A DNA stretch of 40,741 bases. Origin: CAVQBP01 sp964448105. Its GTDB lineage: Bacteria; Bacteroidota; Ignavibacteria; Ignavibacteriales; Ignavibacteriaceae. Location: contig CAYUVK010000038.1 in assembly GCA_964448105.1 (NCBI GenBank), positions 1-40,741 on the forward strand, read 5' to 3'. A model generated the notes under the pieces. It made no database searches. It saw nothing but the letters and a program-made list of their open reading frames with translations, and had not been told where the DNA came from. Every line of letters begins with the position of its first letter. Position 1 is the first letter of the stretch. A program made the position numbers and the translations under genes. Positions 7,922-15,453 of the stretch are shown here, piece by piece.

Positions 7922-10893
7922 TGTAATTCCCGAAGTTTTTTCTGAGCTTCTTTACCGTAATCATCGCCTTTATGCTTTGAGAGAACTGCCCTGTAAATAT
8001 CTCTAGCGTTCCTAAAATCCTTAATTTTTGTATAGCACTCTCCGAGCTTTAAATATGATTTTGTTAACCATTCATCATAAGCAGAAAAAATAGTTCTAAC
8101 CCTAACAAAAGCTGTAATTGCATCTGTAATTTTATCCTGCTCCAGAAGTGACAATCCATAATAGTATTGAGCCTTTGCACCCAGTTCATCGCTCCTGGTT
8201 TCAGCTAAACCACTGAAATATGAATCGGCATTGTCGTACCGGCTTGCAGCAAGTTCAATTAAACCTAATTCCAGTTTAGCTTTGTCTGCAAACAAGGAAG
8301 CAGGATAATCCTGAATAAGCTGTGCAAAATCGGCATAAGCATCATCAAAATTTTTATTACTAGTTAACGTTACTCCTTTCATAAATAAAATTTCAGGAAG
8401 TCTCGGAGATTTGGATAGACTTTCAATTGCTTTATTTAAAACTTGCAGTGCAGAATCATAATTCTTCATACTGTTATAAATATTTCCTATTTCTATAACA
8501 GCACCAGCACCGGATTCACTTTTAGGATAGTTGTCAAAAACTTTTTTAAAATTATAAATTGCTTCTTCATTCTGTCCTAAATTCCCAGCACTTTTTCCAA
8601 CCCAGTAATAGGCTTCCGGGATGAGCTTACTTTTTGGAAATTCAGCAATAAATTCTTTATAACTAGTTTCTGCCTTATCATATTTCTTTTCACTATAATA
8701 GATATCCCCTTTTTTATAGTAAATTTGATCTGCAAAGCTTATACCCGGGTTTTTATTTACAAAATTATCTATTAATTCAATAGCTTTTTCCGGTTGATTT
8801 TTAGCAACATATGAATATTGAATCCCGTTAATTGCATCAAATACATAGCTTGAATTCGGATATTTTGTCAGTACATTCTGGTAACTTGTAATCGCAGAAT
8901 CATACTTAGCCATATTAAAGTATGCATCACCTATGGAATAATAAACTGTTGGTCCAAGCGAAGAATTCGGATAAGTCTTTAATACATTTCTATAATTTGA
9001 AACAGCTGCTTCGAAATTACTTTCTTTAAAATTTATCCATCCAACTACATATAAAGAACGATCTGCATATTCAGTGTTGGGAAATTTACTTTGAAGGTTT
9101 CTAAACTGCGTTATCGCTTCACTGCTGTTGCCTGCTTTAAATAATGCTTGTGCATATTGATAATATGTATACGGATCATCCATAGTGGATTTATCAAAGT
9201 TAAAAATATCCTTGTAAACTTTGCTGGCAGCAGCAAAATTTTTATTACCATAATAACTATCAGCTAATCTTAATTGTGCATCTAATTTTTGCGGGCTGTC
9301 CGGATACTTTTTAATAAATTCAGAAAATAAAGATGCGGAGCTGGAATAGTCCTTTAAATTTAAATAAGCATATGCCTTACCATATAAAGCCATCATCCCA
9401 ACTTCCGTATTCGAAGGATCAACAGAATTATATCCTTTCAAAGCATCGGAATAATTACCAAGACTATAATTACTTTCAGCCAAATAAAAGTTAACCTTAT
9501 CTCTTTCAAAATTCGGGTCCCTGGAATTTATATCCGATAAATATGCAATAGCATCTTTGTATTGATTTAAATAATAGTATGCTACTCCTAAACCAAGTTC
9601 CACCCTGGATTGCAGCTCAGAACTAATACCCGGCACATCAAGTGCAGTTTGAAAATCATTTTTAGCTGCGGTATATTCTTTTTTATTTAAATCAATCTCT
9701 CCCCTTAAAGTAAGGGCTTTAACTTTTATTGAATTATCAGGGGATAATGTTGATGAATTAAGATATTTCCGGGCATTTTCAATTTTATTATCATCAAAAT
9801 AAATAACGCCCATTTGATATTTTGCATTACTGGCTAATTCATTATCCGGATATTTTTCTAAAAAACTCCTATACATTTTAAAAGCTTCACTATTCTGCCC
9901 TGAATATCTTTTGGCTTCGGCTTTCCAATAGAACGATTTTACAGCAATACTATCATCGCCCTCCGACAATGAATTAAAAACATTGTATGCATAATTATAT
10001 TCTTTCTGCTGAAAGTAAGACCACGCCAATCCATATTTGGCTTCTCTGTTAAAACTTGAAGAAGGGAATTTCTCAATAATTTCTCTAAAGGAAGCCTCAG
10101 CATTTTTATAATCCTGGGTCCTATAATAAGTATTAGCAAGCAGGTAAATACTCTGGCTGTATAAATCCGGTGGGATATTAGCTAATTCAGGATTTTTAAG
10201 TTCAAGAATTGCAGATTGATATTCTTTCAATTTAAAATATGAAATAGCGATTCTTATATGGGCAGAAGCTACAAGAGGGCTATTATTATGATATGATAAT
10301 AATTGATCATAATATTTTACGGCATTTTTATAATCACCGACTTTTTCATAAGCAGAAGCTAAAGTATAAATTGAATAATCAATAAACCTATTGTTTCTTT
10401 TATTGGAAACAGCTTCTTCTAAAAATCTTATAGCATCATCTTCTTTTCCTTCTTTAGTATAAGATTCACCTATCCAGTATAAAGCCGGTCCTACATGATC
10501 ACTTCCAGGGTATTCTGCTAAAAGAATTTGAAACCTAACCCTGCTCTTCGCATATTTTCCCTGTTCAAAATACATCATTCCTAATTTGTACAAAGCTTCA
10601 TGCCGGAAATTTGTCCATTTATAATTGTTAACTAAAAATTCAAAACCGGCTGCGGCAGCATCAGGTTCACCTAGATTAAGCAAAGCGTCTGCAGAATAAT
10701 ATTTTGCCGCTGCATATTGTTCATCAATAAGCTTGTAACCTTTAATGAACTCTTCAAATAAATAATGAGCTTCGGCATATTCACCGGTATTGAAAGCATC
10801 CATTGCTTTCTTATATTTTTCTGAAAGAGATTCTGCTTTTGAGACCTGAAGACTTAATAAAATAATAGGAATTATTAATATTATTTTTTTCAT
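7918..10893 (-). CDS. Large periplasmic TPR repeat protein (YbgF/BamD-like repeats)
   Basis: This 991-aa protein starts with a signal peptide (about residues 1-20, 'LSLQVSKAES') and is almost wholly built of tetratricopeptide repeats of 34-38 residues. They have the typical pattern of 'A.YYLAESNYSLGNYSDALK' type helices followed by 'YPNSSY' turns. I count roughly 20 or more units. The repeats resemble those of YbgF/CpoB and BamD, which work in Tol-Pal and outer-membrane assembly. It sits directly before the barrel gene (four-base overlap) and 5 bases after the DUF92 gene, so it is probably an assembly or scaffold partner of the barrel and the ExbBD-TonB set. The exact role is inferred. Confidence 0.85.
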   Translation of the reverse strand: MKKIILIIPIILLSLQVSKAESLSEKYKKAMDAFNTGEYAEAHYLFEEFIKGYKLIDEQYAAAKYYSADALLNLGEPDAAAAGFEFLVNNYKWTNFRHEALYKLGMMYFEQGKYAKSRVRFQILLAEYPGSDHVGPALYWIGESYTKEGKEDDAIRFLEEAVSNKRNNRFIDYSIYTLASAYEKVGDYKNAVKYYDQLLSYHNNSPLVASAHIRIAISYFKLKEYQSAILELKNPELANIPPDLYSQSIYLLANTYYRTQDYKNAEASFREIIEKFPSSSFNREAKYGLAWSYFQQKEYNYAYNVFNSLSEGDDSIAVKSFYWKAEAKRYSGQNSEAFKMYRSFLEKYPDNELASNAKYQMGVIYFDDNKIENARKYLNSSTLSPDNSIKVKALTLRGEIDLNKKEYTAAKNDFQTALDVPGISSELQSRVELGLGVAYYYLNQYKDAIAYLSDINSRDPNFERDKVNFYLAESNYSLGNYSDALKGYNSVDPSNTEVGMMALYGKAYAYLNLKDYSSSASLFSEFIKKYPDSPQKLDAQLRLADSYYGNKNFAAASKVYKDIFNFDKSTMDDPYTYYQYAQALFKAGNSSEAITQFRNLQSKFPNTEYADRSLYVVGWINFKESNFEAAVSNYRNVLKTYPNSSLGPTVYYSIGDAYFNMAKYDSAITSYQNVLTKYPNSSYVFDAINGIQYSYVAKNQPEKAIELIDNFVNKNPGISFADQIYYKKGDIYYSEKKYDKAETSYKEFIAEFPKSKLIPEAYYWVGKSAGNLGQNEEAIYNFKKVFDNYPKSESGAGAVIEIGNIYNSMKNYDSALQVLNKAIESLSKSPRLPEILFMKGVTLTSNKNFDDAYADFAQLIQDYPASLFADKAKLELGLIELAASRYDNADSYFSGLAETRSDELGAKAQYYYGLSLLEQDKITDAITAFVRVRTIFSAYDEWLTKSYLKLGECYTKIKDFRNARDIYRAVLSKHKGDDYGKEAQKKLRELQ

Positions 10894-10898
10894 TTCAT

Positions 10899-11768
10899 TT
10901 AAAATATTTGGATAAATAAAAAGCCAAACAAGCCGCCTATTGCTGCCGTTGCAAAATTTACCACATCATTATTAATTATTTTAAATCCTTTTATCAATAA
11001 AGAATTTTGCCCGCAATGAAAGCTTCTTTCTGTAATTTTAGAACAAACATTACATTTGTATTTTGCCTGTAAAGAAGCACCGAGAATACTATCAAATAAG
11101 TTTCCTATCATTCCTGCAAATATAATAAAGATTACATAATTGATATGTTTTAAGCCCAACCACAGCAACGAAGAAGCAGCAATAATTGACGCTCCTAGCA
11201 CACCGCCGATTGTTCCGGGGAATGAAACCCCACCTGATATTCCTTGTTGAACCTCTTTAAATGATAATATATTTACAGTTACAGCTTGTTTAAAAGTACC
11301 GATTTCAGTTGACCAGGTATCTGCGCAAACTGCTGCAATAGATGAGACGAAAACAATATAAAAAAGTTCTGACGGGAAAAAATAGTTCAGAATAACTAAG
11401 ATTCCTCCTATACCGCCATTTGCAAATACCTGTATATGATTTCTCGGAGTAGATTTTTCAATATATTTTTCAGCAATTGCAAGGTTTTTTCTTTTTAATT
11501 TTGAAATAAGACTTGATAATACAAAGAATACAAGAATCGGGATAGTCCATTTCCATCCGCCTAACCCGAAAATAACCATTGCCAGCAAAAAAATTGCAAC
11601 AGTTCCCCTGAAATTCAAAAACTTAAAATTATAGGATAAAATTGATATTACGGAAGAGAGAATTGTTGTCAATAAAAAATTGGAAATTGAAAATTTAATT
11701 ATTACAAAAGGAGTAACAATAAAAAAAAATACTAACTTAGTATAAATATCATTTCCCTCCTGAAACAT
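10899..11768 (-). CDS. DUF92 family membrane protein
   Basis: The 289-aa product has about seven membrane helices and the DUF92/TMEM19 signatures: 'NGGIGGILVILNYFFP', 'AAVCADTWSTEIG', 'GGVSFPGTIGGVLGA' and 'IIFAGMIGNLFDSILGASLQ'. The C-terminal part also carries a CxxC-like element ('KCNVCSKITERSFHCG'). In plants and cyanobacteria, a DUF92 member (VTE6) is a phytyl-phosphate kinase. Whether this copy phosphorylates an isoprenoid phosphate is inference. It precedes the TPR gene by 5 bases, so it heads the envelope run. A palindrome lies 36-50 bases upstream of its start. Confidence 0.87.
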   Translation of the reverse strand: MFQEGNDIYTKLVFFFIVTPFVIIKFSISNFLLTTILSSVISILSYNFKFLNFRGTVAIFLLAMVIFGLGGWKWTIPILVFFVLSSLISKLKRKNLAIAEKYIEKSTPRNHIQVFANGGIGGILVILNYFFPSELFYIVFVSSIAAVCADTWSTEIGTFKQAVTVNILSFKEVQQGISGGVSFPGTIGGVLGASIIAASSLLWLGLKHINYVIFIIFAGMIGNLFDSILGASLQAKYKCNVCSKITERSFHCGQNSLLIKGFKIINNDVVNFATAAIGGLFGFLFIQIF

Positions 11769-11804
11769 TCTTTTTAACCTGAAAATAAAAATAGCTTATT
11801 CTTG

Positions 11805-11818
11805 CGAAAATGTTTTCG
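11805..11818. promoter_or_regulatory. Candidate operator palindrome
   Basis: CGAAAATGTTTTCG is a perfect six-base inverted repeat around a TG centre, 36 bases upstream of the DUF92 start. The shape resembles LacI-family operators. No regulator gene is nearby, so this is only a candidate site. Confidence 0.3.
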
Positions 11819-11957
11819 TAAATATACCTTTTAATTTTTTATAATGTCAAGCCATTTAATGAAATATGAGGATTTACTTAAAGAAGAATATTAAATCAAT
11901 TGAGAATTGACGTTAATGTTATATTGAGGGGAAATATATAGGATTATTAAAAGAAAC

Positions 11958-11998
11958 CTCTTAACATATTTAATCACTTTTGTTAAATATGTTAAGAG
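11958..11998 (-). terminator. Strong hairpin terminator
   Basis: A perfect 16-bp stem (11958-11973 against 11983-11998) has a nine-base loop. It is followed by TTTTTT on the plus strand and by a T-rich GGTTTCTTTT on the minus strand. It lies 25 bases past the stop of the minus-strand TPR gene and before the DUF92 promoter region. It therefore most likely ends the TPR transcript. Confidence 0.75.
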
Positions 11999-12022
11999 TT
12001 TTTTAAAGAAATAATATAATTA

Positions 12023-12790
12023 TTAATTATTTAGTGAAGAAAGTTCGTATTCAGATAGTTTCTTGTATGTAGCATCCGTCTTTGCCTGGTTGAACATCTC
12101 TTTTGCTTTATCTAGCTCGCCTTTATTTTTATATGCTAATCCAAGATAATAATAAGGGCCGCCTTTACCAATACTAGCTCTATATTTTAATGCATTCTGA
12201 GCAGCATCGATTACTTTATCATATTCTCCCAAATCGGCATAAACTTTTGCAAGTGAAAGATAAGCAGCATCGTAATTACTATTATCAACCGCTTTCTGCA
12301 AATATTCTACAGCTTTTTTAGGATTCCCATCCGCAACTTCATTATTACCCATTTTAGCATAAGCAAAAGATAAATTCTTCTGGACCATTTGTTTTATTGT
12401 ATTATTTTTTGTTGTTTCAACTACTTTTTCAAAATTTTTAACTGCATTATCGTAGTCGCCCAACGAAAAATAAACACCGCCTAAAGCATTATAACCTGCC
12501 TCGAAATCACTTTTTTGCTTTAATGCCTGTTCAAAAGCATCTTTAGCCTCATCTAATTTGCCGGATTTTTTTAGTGCTATCCCCTTTTGGTAATAGATGC
12601 GATAGTCCTGTTCAATAGCCAGAGCCTGATCATAATTCTTTATGGCACCTGAAAAATTCCCCTGCTTAAGTAAACTATTCCCGTCATTATACAGCTTAGC
12701 TGCATCGGGTTTCATATCTTGTGCAAATGAAGTACTTACTATTAAAAATACAAATGAAATCATCAATAATACTTTTGATAGTTTACTCAT
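12023..12790 (-). CDS. Secreted TPR repeat protein
   Basis: This 255-aa protein has a signal peptide (about residues 1-23, 'FVFLIVSTSFAQD') followed by six or so TPR units, for example 'AKLYNDGNSLLKQGNFSGAI', 'AGYNALGGVYFSLGDYDNAV' and 'PYYYLGLAYKNKGELDKAKE'. TPRs bind other proteins. It stands alone between a strong hairpin and the tRNA-Leu gene and shows no enzyme motif. The fold is certain; the partner is unknown. Confidence 0.85.
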   Translation of the reverse strand: MSKLSKVLLMISFVFLIVSTSFAQDMKPDAAKLYNDGNSLLKQGNFSGAIKNYDQALAIEQDYRIYYQKGIALKKSGKLDEAKDAFEQALKQKSDFEAGYNALGGVYFSLGDYDNAVKNFEKVVETTKNNTIKQMVQKNLSFAYAKMGNNEVADGNPKKAVEYLQKAVDNSNYDAAYLSLAKVYADLGEYDKVIDAAQNALKYRASIGKGGPYYYLGLAYKNKGELDKAKEMFNQAKTDATYKKLSEYELSSLNN

Positions 12791-12826
12791 AACTTTATCC
12801 TTTTTTTTAGTTAAACAAATAATTCG

Positions 12827-12910
12827 TGCGGAAGACGGGACTTGAACCCGTACGCCAATTAAGGCACTACCCCCTCAAGATAGCGTGTATACCAGTTTCA
12901 CCACTTCCGC
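12827..12910 (-). tRNA. tRNA-Leu (GAG)
   Basis: The minus strand folds as a full tRNA: acceptor GCGGAAG/CTTCCGC, D arm with GGTGAAACTGG, anticodon stem CTATC/GGTAG with loop TTGAGGG (anticodon GAG), a variable arm, and T arm ACGGG.TTCAAGT.CCCGT. Discriminator A is at 12827. The CCA end is not encoded. The long variable arm and 84-base length fit a class II leucine tRNA. Confidence 0.95.
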
Positions 12911-12933
12911 ATTTAGTGATGAAAAATATGCTT

Positions 12934-12952
12934 GTTGATTAATAAAATCAAC
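12934..12952. terminator. Short hairpin with T-rich flank
   Basis: GTTGATT (12934-12940) pairs with AATCAAC (12946-12952) around AATAA, with CTAATTTTT after it on the plus strand. It lies downstream of the minus-strand Spy-like gene (stop 13031), so it could be its weak terminator. The T tract is better on the other strand. Confidence 0.3.
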
Positions 12953-13030
12953 CTAATTTTTAATTTTTTGTACTTAATATAATTCGATAAGTTTCAAAAA
13001 GAAATACAAAGATTTAAGATTTGAACTGTA

Positions 13031-13513
13031 TCAATGTTTAGGCGGACCAGGAGAATCCCCCCTTTTAAAGAGAATATCCCGTACCTCTTCCCTGAATTTT
13101 TTCTGAAAAACAAGCAATTTCGCAATTTGCTCTTTTGATAAAATATCCGATAAAGAAGTTATAAATGATTTTTTTGATTCGTTTATTTTTTGTTCCAGAA
13201 CAAAATATTGGTCAATCATACTTTGATAATATGCATCATCTTTATCTTTGGATGATTTTATATTTTCATCGAGTTTATCTAACAAATCGTTCTGTTTATT
13301 TATTAAATCTTTTAAATTATCCATAAATTCCGTACGTCTGGCAAAAAACTTTAAGGTGGTTTGCTCATCCATTTTTAAGGTTTCAATCAACTTAATCTTT
13401 TCAAGCTGTTCAATTTTTTCTCTTACTTCTTTATGATGGTCTCCTTTTCGCTGGGAATAATTTGTTCCCGTTATAAATATTAACGAAAGAATTAAGAAAA
13501 TAAACTTCTTCAT
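13031..13513 (-). CDS. Spy/CpxP-like (LTxxQ-type) periplasmic protein in the sigma operon
   Basis: The 160-aa product has a signal peptide (about residues 1-20, 'LIFITGTNYSQ') and an all-helical, highly charged body: 'LIETLKMDEQTTLKFFARR' followed later by 'LSDILSKEQIAKLLVFQKKF'. The two 'L..EQ' elements are the LTxxQ-type repeats of the Spy/CpxP/ZraP/CnrX group. These are periplasmic chaperones or metal and stress sensors. It is the third gene after the ECF sigma factor and anti-sigma factor, eight bases from the latter. By position it could be the sensor or brake of the system, as CnrX is in CnrYXH. That role is inference. Confidence 0.75.
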   Translation of the reverse strand: MKKFIFLILSLIFITGTNYSQRKGDHHKEVREKIEQLEKIKLIETLKMDEQTTLKFFARRTEFMDNLKDLINKQNDLLDKLDENIKSSKDKDDAYYQSMIDQYFVLEQKINESKKSFITSLSDILSKEQIAKLLVFQKKFREEVRDILFKRGDSPGPPKH

Positions 13514-13521
13514 AATAAAAC

Positions 13522-14133
13522 CTAAAATTTTTTATTTAAAATATCATCATATACAATATCGGCGTCTTTAGGGCTGATATTATCTATTATACTATTATAA
13601 TCCAGCATTTTATCCGCAACAAGAAATTTTGTGCTGTCGGTTGAAATATTTAATTCTTTTTCAATCATATTATCAAGTTCCGAATTATATTTTACTTTAT
13701 CACTCATGCTTAAATCTGAAGGAATCAATTCATCAATTGAATAATCCATAATTTCATAAAGTCCATTTGCATTGACATTATTTGCGGTTAATATGTTTTT
13801 AGTAGAAATACTCTGCTCATTTTGGGCATTAAATAAGAAAAAGAAAACAAGAAATAATATAATTAAAGCAGGAAAGGCATAAGCAATTTTCGGATAATAT
13901 CTTGTTTGTTCTTTGCTTTCTAATTTTTTTCTGAATTCAGGAACTATATTATCAAAATAATTACCCTGCAAGTTCACATCTTTTGTCTCTTCCACATAAG
14001 AGATAAAATTTTGGTATAACTTTAATTCTTTTTGCAGTTCAGGAGAATTCGCTAATTCCTTTTCAAAAGATATTCTTTCTTCAGGAGTTAATTCTCCTTC
14101 CAAATATAAATAAATCTTTTTAGCGGTTTTCAT
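13522..14133 (-). CDS. Membrane anti-sigma factor (probable)
   Basis: This 203-aa protein begins with an anti-sigma-like helical segment ('KTAKKIYLYLEGELTPEERI', about residues 2-70). One membrane helix follows at about 84-103 ('YAFPALIILFLVFFFLF') and then a periplasmic tail of about 100 residues. It overlaps the sigma gene by 14 bases, a typical arrangement for cognate ECF sigma / anti-sigma pairs. The Cys/His zinc motif of the ZAS class is absent, so it is a non-zinc version. Assignment rests on architecture and context. Confidence 0.75.
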   Translation of the reverse strand: MKTAKKIYLYLEGELTPEERISFEKELANSPELQKELKLYQNFISYVEETKDVNLQGNYFDNIVPEFRKKLESKEQTRYYPKIAYAFPALIILFLVFFFLFNAQNEQSISTKNILTANNVNANGLYEIMDYSIDELIPSDLSMSDKVKYNSELDNMIEKELNISTDSTKFLVADKMLDYNSIIDNISPKDADIVYDDILNKKF

Positions 14134-14674
14134 TTTCTTTTATCTTTTCTATAATCTTTTTCATCGAATGAAAATAATTTGATTTTAAAGCGCCGATGCT
14201 CTTTCCTGTAATTTCCGAAATTTCCTTATAAGTTAAATTCTCATAATTCCTTAGAATAAAAATTTCTCTTTGTTTAGATGGCAACTGCTGCAAAACTCTA
14301 TCAACCATTTCCAATTTTTCTTTCGCTTCAATATTATCTAAAATATCATTTGTACTTTTCTGTAATTTTTCCGGTTGCTCTTCCAAAGATAACAATTCTT
14401 TTATTTTTCTTCTTTTTAGAAAATTCAAACTCCTTGTAGATGTTATTTTATATATCCATGTATACAAAGAAGATTTAAATTGAAAATTCTTTAGATTTTT
14501 ATAAACGACAAATAATACTTCCTGGACTATTTCATCGGCATCCAGATGGTTCCCGGTCATTCTACGGGCATGCCAGTATATTTTATCTTTATACTTATTA
14601 ATAATTTTATTAAAAGAACTTTCATCTCCGTCTATAAACCTTTTAATAAGTTCAAAATCAATATTTTGATCCAT
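14120..14674 (-). CDS. ECF RNA polymerase sigma factor
   Basis: The 184-aa product shows sigma region 2 at about residues 10-76, including 'GNHLDADEIVQEVLFVVYKN' and the aromatic 'YTWIYKITSTRSLNFLKRR'. Region 4 follows at about 126-178 ('LPSKQREIFILRNYENLTYK', 'EISEITGKSIGALKSNYFHS'). No region 3 is present, as expected for the ECF class. It is followed by an overlapping anti-sigma gene and a Spy-like gene. It faces a second Spy-like gene across 182 bases, which is a natural place for an autoregulated promoter. I could not pick out a convincing -35/-10 pair by eye. Confidence 0.93.
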   Translation of the reverse strand: MDQNIDFELIKRFIDGDESSFNKIINKYKDKIYWHARRMTGNHLDADEIVQEVLFVVYKNLKNFQFKSSLYTWIYKITSTRSLNFLKRRKIKELLSLEEQPEKLQKSTNDILDNIEAKEKLEMVDRVLQQLPSKQREIFILRNYENLTYKEISEITGKSIGALKSNYFHSMKKIIEKIKENENR

Positions 14675-14856
14675 CTATAATACTACTCGAATAATTAGAC
14701 AAATAAAAGATAGATACGGTTTAAACTATTCCAGCATTTTCAACTAATTAATAATAAAAATAAATACCAACTAATCAGGTAAAAATATTTTTTAAACCAA
14801 AAAATAAATTAGTATGTCTAAGGTTCAAATAAAACCAATAGAAAGGAAAAACAAAA

Positions 14857-15353
14857 ATGAAAACTAAAATTTTTTCGCTGGTCGTTATAATTGCTTTAGT
14901 AGGTTTATATTCAAATACAGCTTTTTCACAAAAAAGATCTTTTCCTAAAAATGAATTCATGAAAGGTAAAATGCTGGAAAAATTGAATTTAACAGACGAG
15001 CAAAAAAGTAAAATTGAGGATGCCCGTTTAGCTCATCAAAAACAAATGATTGATTTAAAAGCTAATCTTCAAAAGAAATTACTAGCTTTAAAGGAGTTAC
15101 GAGTAAAAGGCAATTTGGATAGGAACTCAGTTATTGCAGCAGTTAAGGATATAAACCAGGCAAAAAACGAAATAGCAATTGCACGTGCTAATAACATTAT
15201 GGATTTTTATGAAATATTAACCCCCGAACAAAGAAAAATGATAAAAGACAATATCGGATTTTTCCATGAGTTTGGACAAAATAACAGATGGAATATGTGG
15301 GGAGGCAAAGGACATGGTGAAGGCAATTTTGGCCCGATGCATAAAAAAATGAA
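14857..15353 (+). CDS. Spy/CpxP-like LTxxQ protein, 3' end lost in the N gap
   Basis: At least 165 residues are readable before the unknown bases. There is a signal peptide (about residues 1-24, 'LVGLYSNTAFSQ') and two LTxxQ elements, 'LNLTDEQKSKIEDARLAHQK' and 'EILTPEQRKMIKDNIGFF'. A Gly/His/Met-rich tail ('NMWGGKGHGEGNFG', 'MHKKM') follows and might bind metal. An AAAGGAAAAA ribosome site precedes the ATG. It diverges from the ECF sigma gene and is a likely target of that sigma factor. The true stop is hidden, and reading on past the gap gives an artefact. Confidence 0.85.
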
Positions 15354-15453
15354 NNNNNNNNNNNNNNNNNNNNNNNNNNNNNNNNNNNNNNNNNNNNNNN
15401 NNNNNNNNNNNNNNNNNNNNNNNNNNNNNNNNNNNNNNNNNNNNNNNNNNNNN
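15354..15453. other. Assembly gap (100 N)
   Basis: Exactly 100 N bases, a common placeholder for a gap of unknown size. Two convergent genes, the plus-strand Spy-like gene and the minus-strand PEGA gene, both lose their 3' ends here. Confidence 0.98.

Noticed and set aside
14675..14856. ECF-type promoter between the sigma gene and the Spy-like gene
   Set aside because: A GGAAT at about 14730 on the minus strand was considered as a -35, but no matching -10 lies at the right distance; not supportable by eye.
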